A DNA stretch of 64,000 nucleotides from Planctomycetota bacterium (GTDB taxonomy: Bacteria; Planctomycetota; UBA11346). Where the stretch lies: positions 1 to 64,000 of the forward strand of contig BJHQ01000023.1 in assembly GCA_014193115.1 (NCBI GenBank), written 5' to 3'. The notes under the pieces are model-generated. The model had not been told where the DNA came from. It saw nothing but the letters and a program-made list of their open reading frames with translations, and did no database searches. This document shows, piece by piece, positions 25,389 through 33,546 of this stretch. A program made the position numbers and the translations under genes. The number at the start of each line of letters is the position of its first letter. Within the stretch, counting starts at the first letter, position 1.

Positions 25389-26255
25389 CTAAAAGGTCCT
25401 AGTGAGGAGTTGGCCAATGGCGCTTCCGGTCACACCCATTCGGAATCCACCATCAGGAGACGAGATTACCAGCCCAGGGACTTCATCTCCAACTTTTAAC
25501 CCAGGAAAGGGCTGACCGGCCGTTGTCACCGTCATTCCCGGAAGGATATTTGCAATGGTGTGTGTCCATTTTTTGCCTGGTACAGCCGGTTGACCAGCGA
25601 CCATCCATAAATTGGTCCATGTCCTTCCCGTTCCAGGCTTACCCAGTTCACACGGATAGGCATCGATCGGCCATTGACTCGAGCCAGAGGATGTGATCAA
25701 AGCCCCACTTCCTTGGTGATAATACCAACCACAATTCGTTGAAGTTGCGGTTCGCAACGGCACCAGACCTGTTCCACTAAACACATATGGTATTGCTGTC
25801 GATTTCAATTTATGTAAACTGAGCGGCCGTCTGCTGCTTGTTGCAGTCCCCAAAAGGTTTGAATTGGTATTCAATTGAGATAATGCGTTGCTCCCAATAA
25901 GCGTGTCGGTGGAAAGGCCGCCGATTGCCGTATCAATGATCGCGACGCGCTTGATATGGTCGTTGACAAAGCCATCGCCTTTCTGACCCATAGTCAAAGC
26001 TACCAATGGGAAACCAATGACAGGATCATCGGAGATGACGACTCCAAATACTGTTGCGACTGCCCCGCCAAGATTGTCCGATGCGATGGACAGCGACCGC
26101 GCTTTTTCACCGGTACTGGTGATGGCCACCACCGCTTGGTTTACTGCTGCCCGGCGCATGGTCGATACCACCCCAGAGATGCCCAAGCCGAGCATGATCA
26201 GCATGATGGTCATCACCACCATCAATTCGATCGCGGTATATGCTTTGCAATTCAT
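25389..26255 (-). CDS. GspH-like pseudopilin
   Basis: A 288-residue prepilin. The ATG at 26255 overlaps the upstream stop by 4 bases and has a GGGGAAG ribosome site; a TTG 4 codons earlier is less likely. The leader ends MNCKA/YTAIELMVVMTIM: Glu at position 5 is kept but the residue before the cleavage site is Ala and the first mature residue is Tyr, both off consensus. The early mature region (VVSTMRRAAVNQAVVAI) fits GspH. The C-terminal part is Gly/Thr-rich. It is second in the G-H-I-J-K-like order. Confidence 0.8.
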   Translation of the reverse strand: MNCKAYTAIELMVVMTIMLIMLGLGISGVVSTMRRAAVNQAVVAITSTGEKARSLSIASDNLGGAVATVFGVVISDDPVIGFPLVALTMGQKGDGFVNDHIKRVAIIDTAIGGLSTDTLIGSNALSQLNTNSNLLGTATSSRRPLSLHKLKSTAIPYVFSGTGLVPLRTATSTNCGWYYHQGSGALITSSGSSQWPIDAYPCELGKPGTGRTWTNLWMVAGQPAVPGKKWTHTIANILPGMTVTTAGQPFPGLKVGDEVPGLVISSPDGGFRMGVTGSAIGQLLTRTF

Positions 26256-26788
26256 TTGCTTCCCCAACTGGTCAGGTCGTCACTGGTGCCTGTAATTCCG
26301 TCTGGTCCTGGAGAATAGATGCCGACCCCAGAGTTTCCGTAAATATGCATGGCGAATGTGATTTGGAGCGGTCGGCCCCACCCGTCGAGGGGTCGCCCTT
26401 TGCTATCGCGCATGTTTTTTGACACTTTGATTTTCAACTGATCGATCGCGCCCAGATACCCGCAGCGCTGGGCGGCATCCTTGTCAGCCGTGGTGGCGAG
26501 TTCGGTGGGAAAACCATCGACATACCGGTCATTGTCAAAATCCCACAATTGACGCATACGCAAGCCAGCAGGATCGGCACTGTCGGTAACCACTGCCGGG
26601 CCATACATCGTGATCTGAGTCGCCAAGGTATTGACCAGTGCCTGGGTGTTCGAACGGCGGGCGCTTTCTTGCAGGACCGAGTAGGCTCCGAGAGACAAGG
26701 CAGACAGAGCCATGATGACCGTTATCACGATCAGCAGTTCGATCAGGGTGAACCCTTCCTGACGCGGTATGGTAGTTCGTATGCTCAT
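26252..26788 (-). CDS. GspG-like pseudopilin
   Basis: A 178-residue prepilin, the only one in the operon of ordinary size. The leader of 12 residues ends RQEG/FTLIELLIVITVI with Glu at position 5. The C terminus reads GVGIYSPGPDGITGTSDDL, the calcium-binding-loop pattern of the major pseudopilin GspG. It is the first pilin gene of the operon, where gspG normally stands. Its composition is somewhat more GC-rich than the next genes. Its stop overlaps the GspH-like start. Confidence 0.85.
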   Translation of the reverse strand: MSIRTTIPRQEGFTLIELLIVITVIMALSALSLGAYSVLQESARRSNTQALVNTLATQITMYGPAVVTDSADPAGLRMRQLWDFDNDRYVDGFPTELATTADKDAAQRCGYLGAIDQLKIKVSKNMRDSKGRPLDGWGRPLQITFAMHIYGNSGVGIYSPGPDGITGTSDDLTSWGSK

Positions 26789-26813
26789 CGGATCGGAACG
26801 GAACCGTTAGGAT

Positions 26814-27224
26814 TCATACCACCAACACCGTGATCCAGCAACCGACGGCGATGATCGCGGCGGCGACGGTGTCGGTTTGGAAACGGCCGCGGAGGGCGCC
26901 TTTGGCGGTGGCGGTGACCTCGCGGATCGCTCCCCACAGGGCGCAGCCGAGGATGATGCCGGCGGCGATCGTGATGGCGGCATGGCTGGCGCCGAACCGG
27001 GACAGGACCACCAGCACCGGGCAGATGGCGGCGGCGCTGAGCAGCCCGGTGATCAGTCCGGCTGAGAGCGGGCGCTGGCGCCGGGGGTGGGCGCGGTGGG
27101 CGAGCCCGGAGGAAATCCCGTGCAGCAGGTCGTCGGCGGCTCCGTCATCGGAGCGTTGATGGACCCGTTTCAGGGCTTCGCCCAGGGCCGATGCCTGGGA
27201 ATGGTTCCAGCGTTGAGATGACAT
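26814..27224 (-). CDS. small membrane protein, unknown
   Basis: A 136-residue protein with a hydrophilic N-terminal half (RWNHSQASALGEALKRV and RRQRP) and three hydrophobic segments at about residues 53-72, 80-97 and 117-136. I do not recognise the family. The ATG has a GAGG ribosome site. It ends 25 bp before the GspG-like gene on the same strand, so it may be the first gene of the pilin operon, but its composition matches the GC-rich host-like genes rather than the pilins. Confidence 0.6.
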   Translation of the reverse strand: MSSQRWNHSQASALGEALKRVHQRSDDGAADDLLHGISSGLAHRAHPRRQRPLSAGLITGLLSAAAICPVLVVLSRFGASHAAITIAAGIILGCALWGAIREVTATAKGALRGRFQTDTVAAAIIAVGCWITVLVV

Positions 27225-27628
27225 GCCTCAAGTGAGATGCACGAGACTGGGTTTACCGGACACGGTTTTTTTACGCCAGGTGTCAGTGAGTGATACGGAG
27301 CGGCGGGCGGCATCGTTCTTGTTCCATTTGCCGACGTGATGATCATTGCTTGAATCGGTTTTCAAAAAACACGTATGGATCTACGATTGGCGCATTTTCC
27401 GGGTGACGGTAACCCGATACCGCTTCTATACTGAGGTCGGCTCAAACCAGGCCATCAGGTGTCATACGCGGCGCGGCCCTCGGTTGACCTGGTTCGTCAA
27501 TGCAGCCCGGATCACGTTGGAGCTCCGGCGGTTCAGCCGGGCCGTTCCCTGGGATGGAGTCGCGGTTCACCCGCCGATGCGGTGCGCCTCGTCGCCTCCG
27601 GACGCGAGCAGCTGGATCCTCGGATCAC
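27225..27628. other. intergenic region, no gene seen
   Basis: About 400 bases between the end of a PhyH gene and the start of the membrane-protein/pilin operon. Short frames here lack ribosome sites. An AT-richer part (27340-27440) could hold the promoter of the minus-strand operon, and there is a small hairpin CGGGT-N7-ACCCG near 27400. Nothing else is recognisable. Confidence 0.5.
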
Positions 27629-28432
27629 TCAGCCGCGGCTGAGCAGCGGATGGCTCCAACCGACCGGCATTGGCGCCTGGTCTCGTCGGGCGGTGCCCGG
27701 GGTCATGACATGGATGATGTAGGCTCTGCGGTCGCGGTCCGAGCGGTTGGGGGCGGTGTAATGCAGCGTGCGGCAGTGGTGGAACAGGCAGGATCCGGCC
27801 TTGATCGGGACCAGCACGGCGGCACTGGCGTCGATGGACTTCTCGGCATCGAGCAACGCGCTGGTGCCCTCCGCGGAGGTGTGGCTATGATGGCTCAGGT
27901 GGCTGCCAGGAATGAGCTGCATGGCTCCATTATCGGCATCGGCGTCGTCGAGGGCGATCCAGCAGCTGACCAGGGTCGCCGGCTGGCAGCGCCAATAGCC
28001 GTTGTCCTGATGCCAGGGCACCGGCCCGCCGTGCCCGGCCGGTTTGAACAACGCTTGATCGTGGTACAATTGAATATTCGGCCCGATCAATGCCCGGAAC
28101 ATCGCCAGGATCGGCGGGTGGTAAAGAACCCGGTTGAAGATCAGGCTGCGTTCGCAGCACTGGGTGATCTGGAGCATCCGCTCGCCGCTGGTCGACCGGG
28201 ACGTGATGTCGGTGTTTCCGTCCGCCGCCAGATTGCGCACGGTTCGGCCGGACACCCGGGCAGCGGCTTCGCGGAACAGGCGATCGTATTCGCTGCGCAG
28301 TTCCGCCAACAGGCTGGCGTCGATCACCCGGCCATAGGGCGTGAATCCTTCACGGTGGAAGGTTTCGATCTGTTCGTCGGTTGGCGCTTCCTGCACGGAG
28401 GCCGTTGACTGAGTAGCTTGAGCGTCGTTCAT
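27629..28432 (-). CDS. phytanoyl-CoA dioxygenase (PhyH) family protein
   Basis: A 267-residue Fe(II)/2-oxoglutarate-dependent oxygenase. The metal triad is visible: HxD in PWHQDNGYW (near residue 140) and the distal His in CRTLHYTAPN (near residue 222); the following Arg (DRRAYIIH) would bind 2-oxoglutarate. Residues 19-50 (DEQIETFHREGFTPYGRVID) form the standard PhyH start. The substrate is unknown; bacterial members hydroxylate very varied small molecules. It diverges from an AraC regulator whose start is 36-72 bp away, so that regulator probably controls it. Confidence 0.9.
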   Translation of the reverse strand: MNDAQATQSTASVQEAPTDEQIETFHREGFTPYGRVIDASLLAELRSEYDRLFREAAARVSGRTVRNLAADGNTDITSRSTSGERMLQITQCCERSLIFNRVLYHPPILAMFRALIGPNIQLYHDQALFKPAGHGGPVPWHQDNGYWRCQPATLVSCWIALDDADADNGAMQLIPGSHLSHHSHTSAEGTSALLDAEKSIDASAAVLVPIKAGSCLFHHCRTLHYTAPNRSDRDRRAYIIHVMTPGTARRDQAPMPVGWSHPLLSRG

Positions 28433-28467
28433 GTGAGATATGCTAGGGATCCCGGTCGGAAAGAGGA

Positions 28468-29346
28468 ATGGCGCTGGCGCTCATTTGCTGGAAGATTCCG
28501 CTCATGGCTACCCGCCAAGCGCTCACGGCTGCCCGCCAGGACGCGCCATGCCCGCCGGCCGCGCCGGCCTTTGGCGATGACTCCAGCTGGCATCAGCCGA
28601 TGGCGCTCTGGCGGAGCCGCGGGATCGGCGACTGGCTGATCATGCTCACCGTCACCGGACGGGCCCGGATCGGCTTCGCCGGTGGGGAGATCCTGGTCGG
28701 AGCCGACGACTGGGTGCTGATCGCCCCGGGCGCGCCCCACGACTACGGGACGGCGCCTTCCGACCGGCCGCACTGGCGGGTGCGCTGGCTGGTGTTCCAG
28801 CCGACTGCTGACTGGCTCGACCTGTTGCGGTGGGACGAGGACGCGCCGGGCATCATGCATCTATCCGCTGGTCCGGCGGATCGGCTCAGCAAGGCCGCCA
28901 CGGCGCTGGATGAAGCCATCCAGCTGGCCCGGGCCGGGCCGGGCCGCGAACGCCTGCTGCGCAACCGCATCGAAGCCTGCCTGTTGTGGTGCCAGGCTGC
29001 CCGCCAGGACCAACCGCTCGGCGATCCCCGGGTCCAGCGGGTGGCGGATCGGTGGTCGTCCGAACCCGCCGCAGGTACCGATCTGGCCGCGGCCGCTGCG
29101 CTGGCCGGCGTGTCGATCCCGCAGCTGGTCAGGCTGTTCCGCCGCCACACCGGGCGAAGTCCCAGGGAATTCGCTGAAGATGTGCGCCTGGATCGCGCCC
29201 GCCAACTGCTCCTCGCCGGCTACACCGCTGTGGCCGCCGGCCTCCAGTGCGGTTTCGCCGACGGCGCCCATTTCGGTCGGCGGTTCCGCGAACGCTACGG
29301 AACGACGCCGGGCGCGTTCCGTTCAGCCCGGGGAACCCGCCGGTGA
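28468..29346 (+). CDS. AraC-family transcriptional regulator
   Basis: 292 residues. The N-terminal cupin-like sensor domain runs to about residue 150 (LIMLTVTGRARIGFAGGE, WVLIAPGAPHDYG). The C-terminal pair of helix-turn-helix units spans about 195-285: DLAAAAALAGVSIPQLVRLFRRHTGRSPREF, then AAGLQCGFADGAHFGRRFRERYGTTPGAFR. The ATG at 28504 with a GGAAG site is an alternative start. It is divergent from one PhyH gene and its stop is 1 base from the stop of a second, convergent PhyH gene, so it most likely regulates the oxygenase it diverges from. Confidence 0.9.
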   Translation: MALALICWKIPLMATRQALTAARQDAPCPPAAPAFGDDSSWHQPMALWRSRGIGDWLIMLTVTGRARIGFAGGEILVGADDWVLIAPGAPHDYGTAPSDRPHWRVRWLVFQPTADWLDLLRWDEDAPGIMHLSAGPADRLSKAATALDEAIQLARAGPGRERLLRNRIEACLLWCQAARQDQPLGDPRVQRVADRWSSEPAAGTDLAAAAALAGVSIPQLVRLFRRHTGRSPREFAEDVRLDRARQLLLAGYTAVAAGLQCGFADGAHFGRRFRERYGTTPGAFRSARGTRR

Positions 29347-29347
29347 A

Positions 29348-30298
29348 TCATTCCGGTCCCGAGGCAGGGTGGATCCGCGCTTGTGGCCGGGATTCGAGGC
29401 GCCCCATCCACATGCGGGCGTCGAACTGCGGGTCGCCGGTCAGATGGCGCCACAGGCGGATTCGGTTGATGACCTCCAGCCGGCCCTCGACCCCCATCCA
29501 CGGCTCGGTGCGGGTCAGGATGCCGTTGATCTCAGGCGAACGGTGTTCCCCCGGGGCGTACAGCCGTTCCTGTTTCCACCGCGGATTCAGGCGGATCTTG
29601 AACATCAGCCGCTCGCGGTCGGTGGCATTGCCCCGGGCGCGATGCCAGATGCCGTGGTGCAGGACGTGGATCGTCCCCGCCGGGCAGATGGTCGGCATCT
29701 GTCCGACGAAATGCTGATACCTGGCAATGGAAATTTCGTGCACCATGCGCAGATGGCTGCCGGGCAGCAGCATGGTGCCGCCCATCTCAGCCGGCAGGTC
29801 GTGGGGGAAGTACATCAATTGCAGGTCGAACGCGTCTTCGCGCGGATCGATGGTGGCGTCGGCGTGCCAGTTCTGGCCGAGCAGCCGCCCGGCCGGGACG
29901 CGGTGCAGGGCGACATGATCGAACCGCGGCGACGGCCCGACCAGCGAGGCGATGATCCCGGCGACCTGGGGCATGGCGAGCAGCCGCGGAACCAGGCTTC
30001 CGGCCGGCCAGGCGGTGCGCAGGTCTTCGCCGACATAGCCTTCCCCGGTGCTGCCACCGCCAGCGACCCAATCGATGAATTCGCGGTTGAATGCCTGATC
30101 GATCAACGCTGGAAAGGACAAGACCCCACGGGCCACGAATTCGGCCAGCTGGTTCGCCGAGAGCAGGTGTCCGGCATCGCGCAAGGCCCGCCAGGCGCGG
30201 AGGGCTTCAGCGGCCTCGGCGCCGGGCGCTCCGTCGGCGATGCGGCGGAGGTGGGCTGGAATCGGCTGGGGTTTGGCTGCGGCGGCTTCAGCGTACAT
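29348..30298 (-). CDS. second phytanoyl-CoA dioxygenase (PhyH) family protein
   Basis: A 316-residue PhyH-superfamily oxygenase, more divergent than its neighbour at 27.6 kb. The metal HxD is in NWHADATIDP (near residue 170), and the distal His lies in HHGIWHRARGN (near residue 240), followed by a possible 2-oxoglutarate Arg in RERLMFKIRL. An N-terminal helical region of about 60 residues precedes the core. It overlaps the upstream 104-residue gene by 11 bp, so the two form an operon. The ATG at 30298 lies in that overlap. Its substrate is unknown. Confidence 0.85.
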   Translation of the reverse strand: MYAEAAAAKPQPIPAHLRRIADGAPGAEAAEALRAWRALRDAGHLLSANQLAEFVARGVLSFPALIDQAFNREFIDWVAGGGSTGEGYVGEDLRTAWPAGSLVPRLLAMPQVAGIIASLVGPSPRFDHVALHRVPAGRLLGQNWHADATIDPREDAFDLQLMYFPHDLPAEMGGTMLLPGSHLRMVHEISIARYQHFVGQMPTICPAGTIHVLHHGIWHRARGNATDRERLMFKIRLNPRWKQERLYAPGEHRSPEINGILTRTEPWMGVEGRLEVINRIRLWRHLTGDPQFDARMWMGRLESRPQARIHPASGPE

Positions 30299-30602
30299 GG
30301 TCGGCCTCGGTCTTTTCGAGCAGGACTTCGTTGGGCAGGAAGGACGTGCGGAATTCGCTGCCTGGCGCCGGCGGGATCGCCGGGCTGAACTGGATCAATC
30401 GCCAGCCGTCGCGCAGGGCGGCCATGGCAGTGGGATAGGGCGGCGCGGTCGGCAGGTCGTCGGGCGGACGTCCGGCCAACGCTGGATCATAGCTCGACCA
30501 GGCGACCACTCCGGAATGGAGGTCGCTGTGGCCGAGCCACAGCTGGAGCAGCCGCTGGCGCCGCCCGGGATGTCCGTCTGTTGGGATTGGGGTGGTGGTC
30601 AT
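30288..30602 (-). CDS. small protein upstream of PhyH gene, unknown
   Basis: A 104-residue protein (MTTTPIPTDGHPG start at 30602). Its visible features are LQLWLGHSDLHSGVVAW, then a helix MAALRDGWRLIQFSP, then EFRTSFLPNEVLLEK. It has no signal peptide or membrane segment and is probably cytoplasmic. I know no function. It overlaps the PhyH gene by 11 bp and diverges from an AraC regulator, so it is likely part of the same pathway. An open extension 29 codons upstream would run into the regulator and is rejected. Confidence 0.65.
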   Translation of the reverse strand: MTTTPIPTDGHPGRRQRLLQLWLGHSDLHSGVVAWSSYDPALAGRPPDDLPTAPPYPTAMAALRDGWRLIQFSPAIPPAPGSEFRTSFLPNEVLLEKTEADHVR

Positions 30603-30671
30603 AACCGGAATTTTATCTACCTGCGCACGGTTGTGCGATGCCGGTTTGCCCCCGGTTTGTATCCGATTACG

Positions 30672-31472
30672 GTGCCCCGGGTGCTGCACTGCCGCCTGCT
30701 CTCAGTCCAGACGGTGGTGATCGATCAGCGTTGGCGATACAGCCTGTACGACCCGTTCTGGCGCTTGTACCGCAATCGCGACGGCGGCGGCGTGCTGATC
30801 GGCGAGGACGGCGAGGTGCCCATGGAGCCCGGCGACTGCCTGGTCCTGCCGGCGTGGAGCCGCTACCGCACCCGCTGCAACGGCGCGGTCCGGCATGATT
30901 TTTTCCATTTCGATCCGATCGGCCTGCCTGGGTCGTGGGTGCGCGCGCATTGCCTGCGCCTGGTCCGGCTCGGCCGCTGTCCGGAGTGGGATCCGCTGAT
31001 CGATCAGCTCCCGATCGACGATCGCTCGGATTGGCAGCTGCAACTGCGCGCCCAGGCAGTGGCCTGTGCGGCGCTGGCTGCGTACGTGATGAGCATCAGC
31101 GAAACCCAGCAATCGGCGTCCGCCGATGATGCCCGCAGCGGGGACCGCGACCTGATCATGCCGGCGGTGAGCTGGATCGAGAGCCATCTCAGGGATCCAC
31201 TGCCGGTGGACCTGCTCGCTGATCGCTGCGGGATGCATCGCGACCGGTTCACCCGCACCTTCATGCGTGCCATCGGCAGCCCTCCCGCCCGCCATGTGGC
31301 GGAGCGCCGGATCGCAGCGGCGGCGCATCTGCTGATCTCCACCGACCGGCCGATCGACGAGATCGCGACCGCGATCGGATTCGCCAATCGCTACCATTTC
31401 AGCAGAGTGTTCCGGCGGATCCTGGGCCTCGCCCCCGCGAGCTACCGCCGCCAGGGGCGATTCGGGCGGTGA
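30672..31472 (+). CDS. second AraC-family transcriptional regulator
   Basis: About 266 residues from the GTG at 30672; the start is uncertain, with a GTG at 30681 and upstream codons also open. The N-terminal domain is a beta-rich sensor (LIGEDGEVPMEPGDCLVLPAWSRYRTR). The C-terminal double helix-turn-helix is clear: VDLLADRCGMHRDRFTRTFMRAIGSPPARHV, then DEIATAIGFANRYHFSRVFRRILGLAPASYR. It is divergent from the 104-residue gene and PhyH gene, with about 70 bp between starts, and probably controls them. Confidence 0.85.
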   Translation: MPRVLHCRLLSVQTVVIDQRWRYSLYDPFWRLYRNRDGGGVLIGEDGEVPMEPGDCLVLPAWSRYRTRCNGAVRHDFFHFDPIGLPGSWVRAHCLRLVRLGRCPEWDPLIDQLPIDDRSDWQLQLRAQAVACAALAAYVMSISETQQSASADDARSGDRDLIMPAVSWIESHLRDPLPVDLLADRCGMHRDRFTRTFMRAIGSPPARHVAERRIAAAAHLLISTDRPIDEIATAIGFANRYHFSRVFRRILGLAPASYRRQGRFGR

Positions 31473-31523
31473 CGGTCACCGAACATCGAGCGCGGGTTCG
31501 CCCCCGGTCACGGAGGCGGCGTC

Positions 31524-31585
31524 GCGCCGGCGATGAGGGCATCGCCGCTCCTCAACACGGTGATGAGGACATCGCCGCTCTGAAA
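31524..31585. repeat. dispersed repeat R3, second locus
   Basis: GCGCCGGCGATGAGGGCATC and the bases after it repeat the text at about 1382-1408, followed by a second unit ATGAGGACATCGCCGCTC after 17 bases. It lies in the 136-bp gap between the AraC gene and a convergent membrane-protein gene. Confidence 0.8.
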
Positions 31586-31608
31586 TGCACCTTATTTGTG
31601 CGGGCGCG

Positions 31609-32490
31609 CTAACCGTTCGGTGGAGCGCTGACGCCTTCTTTTCCGGACAGGTACGGGGCGAGGCTGCGCACCGGACGGCTGGCGAGCGGCCGGGCTTGGA
31701 AAAGCTGGACGAGCTGAGCGATCCTGGCCCATTCGTCGGGCGTGATGCTGGCGTGCTTCTCTTTCAGGGTCGGCTGATCGTCGGTGAGGAAATCGGCGAT
31801 GATCGGCCAGACCGCGATGCACGTGCCTTTCTGCGAGCGTTCGCCGGGGACGATATCGGACTGACGTTGTTCGGTGCGGGAGGTCGGCTGGGTGTAGGTG
31901 TTGATCGTGATCAGTCTGGCACCTGGCTTCAACCGGTGCCGGCTGATCAATGTCTTGGCGGTCGGACCGGACCAGGCGAGGAAAACGCAGGCATCGAACA
32001 CCTCGCTGTAGGCGGCGACGGTGAATGCACTGTCAGCGCAGTCCGCGACCATGGCTCCGTGGCTGCCGCCATCGAGCAGATGCTCCTTGAGCGACCGCAG
32101 GATCTTGTCCCGATCACCGGCCGCGAAGAGGCGGGCGTCCGCTGGGTGCTGGTCGGCCTTGCCGCTGACCAGGAACGGATGGAACACGGCGAGCCGGTCC
32201 AGGCTGAGCACGATCTCGCCGCGATTCGCGGACCAGGAATTGGGGATCAGGGTCTGCTGCTGATCCGGCTGGTCCCGGGGCGGGAGCGTCCGCGGATCGA
32301 CCTTGCGCTTCGTGCGGCCAACGAGTGCCAATCTGAATCCGACGGCCAGAAAGATTCCGCAGATCAGCAGGATCGGGATGCGGAGCCACGGGTTGAGATC
32401 CGGCATGGCGAAGAACACCACCGCCGCGACCACGAGGGACCCCGCGATCCAGGGCCAACCAGGTTTTGGTTTCCGGGTGAGCGAGGGCAT
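31609..32490 (-). CDS. membrane-anchored protein, unknown
   Basis: A 293-residue protein starting at the ATG at 32490 (MPSLTRKPKPGWPW). Two adjacent hydrophobic segments (residues about 12-28 and 35-52) anchor it, followed by a basic loop (GRTKRKVDPR) and a soluble domain of about 220 residues that includes GSHGAMVADC, DACVFLAWSG and ARLITINTYTQ strands. I do not recognise the soluble domain. It stands alone between two repeat-bearing gaps. The upstream open codons are without merit. Confidence 0.65.
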   Translation of the reverse strand: MPSLTRKPKPGWPWIAGSLVVAAVVFFAMPDLNPWLRIPILLICGIFLAVGFRLALVGRTKRKVDPRTLPPRDQPDQQQTLIPNSWSANRGEIVLSLDRLAVFHPFLVSGKADQHPADARLFAAGDRDKILRSLKEHLLDGGSHGAMVADCADSAFTVAAYSEVFDACVFLAWSGPTAKTLISRHRLKPGARLITINTYTQPTSRTEQRQSDIVPGERSQKGTCIAVWPIIADFLTDDQPTLKEKHASITPDEWARIAQLVQLFQARPLASRPVRSLAPYLSGKEGVSAPPNG

Positions 32491-32611
32491 GGCGGGCGAT
32501 CTTCCGAGCGGCGATGGCCATATTTGGACGGGTGGACCGACCGCAACAAGCAGTTGAACTGCCACGTCGTCACAGCACCCAAACGACTGCAAGAACACCT
32601 GGAGGTTTGCC

Positions 32612-32666
32612 GCTGGTGTCAGGCTCCGCCGCTGGTGTCAGGCTCCGCCTGATGGGGGCGGAGCCT
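32612..32666. repeat. 19-bp direct duplication with hairpin
   Basis: GCTGGTGTCAGGCTCCGCC occurs twice in direct tandem (32612 and 32631). The second copy forms a 10-bp stem AGGCTCCGCC / GGCGGAGCCT with a 7-base loop. There is no U-tract, so it is not a clear terminator. About 20 bases on, GCTTTGGCGGCTTGGCGGTT resembles one end of the R4 element. The gap 32491-32764 has no gene. Confidence 0.7.
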
Positions 32667-32764
32667 CCTGTGGCGATCTCGCGTGGGGCTTTGGCGGCTT
32701 GGCGGTTCTCACGCTGGTGCGCGCAATGGCCCGATCCGCTGGTGCGGATCGGGCTGGATCGGGC

Positions 32765-33460
32765 TTACTGCGCGGCTGGCTTGGGCGCGGGAACTTCTTT
32801 GCGCGCCAGTTCGGCGTCGATGGCGGCGTCGAGGCGCTTCAGGGCATCGGCGGCTTTCAGTTCGGCGCCGACCTGGGCCCGGGCGTCGAGCTGGCGCTTG
32901 GCCTCATCCTTGATCGAGGTGTTGAGCGCGGCGAGCTTTTCGTTGTCGATCACCACCCAGATGTACAGATCTTTGTTCGACGGGTCGCGCCACATCTGCT
33001 TCTGGCGGCTGCCCGAGATCACCTGATTGGTCAGCTGGCGGCTGACGTTCTCGCTCATTTCCTGGGCCATCTGGCGATATTCGACTCCGCCGCCGGCCTT
33101 GTTGGCGATGTCGCCGCCTTCGGTGAAGAAGCGGGTGTAGGACGATTGGACTTTGACCTGGATGGTCCGCGCCAGTTCGGTGCGCCCATTGGCCAGGGCC
33201 CGGGCCATCTCCTCGCCGGTGCCGCCGAGGGACGCCCGGCTGATGCCGGTGGCGCCGAAGACGCCGCCGGTGAACGGATCGAGCACCCATTCGGGATAGG
33301 TCACCGCGGCGGCTGGCGGCGCATTGACCGTTGCCGCCTGGGCGGTGGGCGGCGGAGCGGTCGGGCTGGCCACCGGGTCGCTGCGGGTTTCACCGCAGCC
33401 GGTGATGAGCAGGGCACCGGTGACGGCCGTGCCAAGGATGAGAGCGGAGCGGATGGTCAT
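32765..33460 (-). CDS. LPP20-like outer-membrane lipoprotein
   Basis: A 231-residue lipoprotein. The signal peptide ends in lipobox LITGC (Cys about residue 22), followed by a Pro/Ala/Thr linker to about residue 50. The mature domain (PEWVLDP, GATGISRASLGG, MARALANGRTELARTIQVKVQS) resembles LPP20-type lipoproteins, which contain a Gly-rich turn and a long amphipathic helix. The ATG has an AAGGA ribosome site. It lies 86 bp downstream of a second lipoprotein of the same architecture, so they probably form one operon and may be ancient paralogues. Confidence 0.75.
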   Translation of the reverse strand: MTIRSALILGTAVTGALLITGCGETRSDPVASPTAPPPTAQAATVNAPPAAAVTYPEWVLDPFTGGVFGATGISRASLGGTGEEMARALANGRTELARTIQVKVQSSYTRFFTEGGDIANKAGGGVEYRQMAQEMSENVSRQLTNQVISGSRQKQMWRDPSNKDLYIWVVIDNEKLAALNTSIKDEAKRQLDARAQVGAELKAADALKRLDAAIDAELARKEVPAPKPAAQ

Positions 33461-33546
33461 CGTGGGATCCTTGTAGGATGGTGGAGTTTTGTCGTCGCGT
33501 TTGACGCTGGCAAGCCTGGGACGCTGGTTCGGAGACAACGCCAGGA

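Noticed and set aside
29348..30298. Second PhyH gene considered as a pseudogene because of weak similarity
   Set aside because: The frame is full length and both the HxD and distal His motifs are intact, so it is kept as functional.
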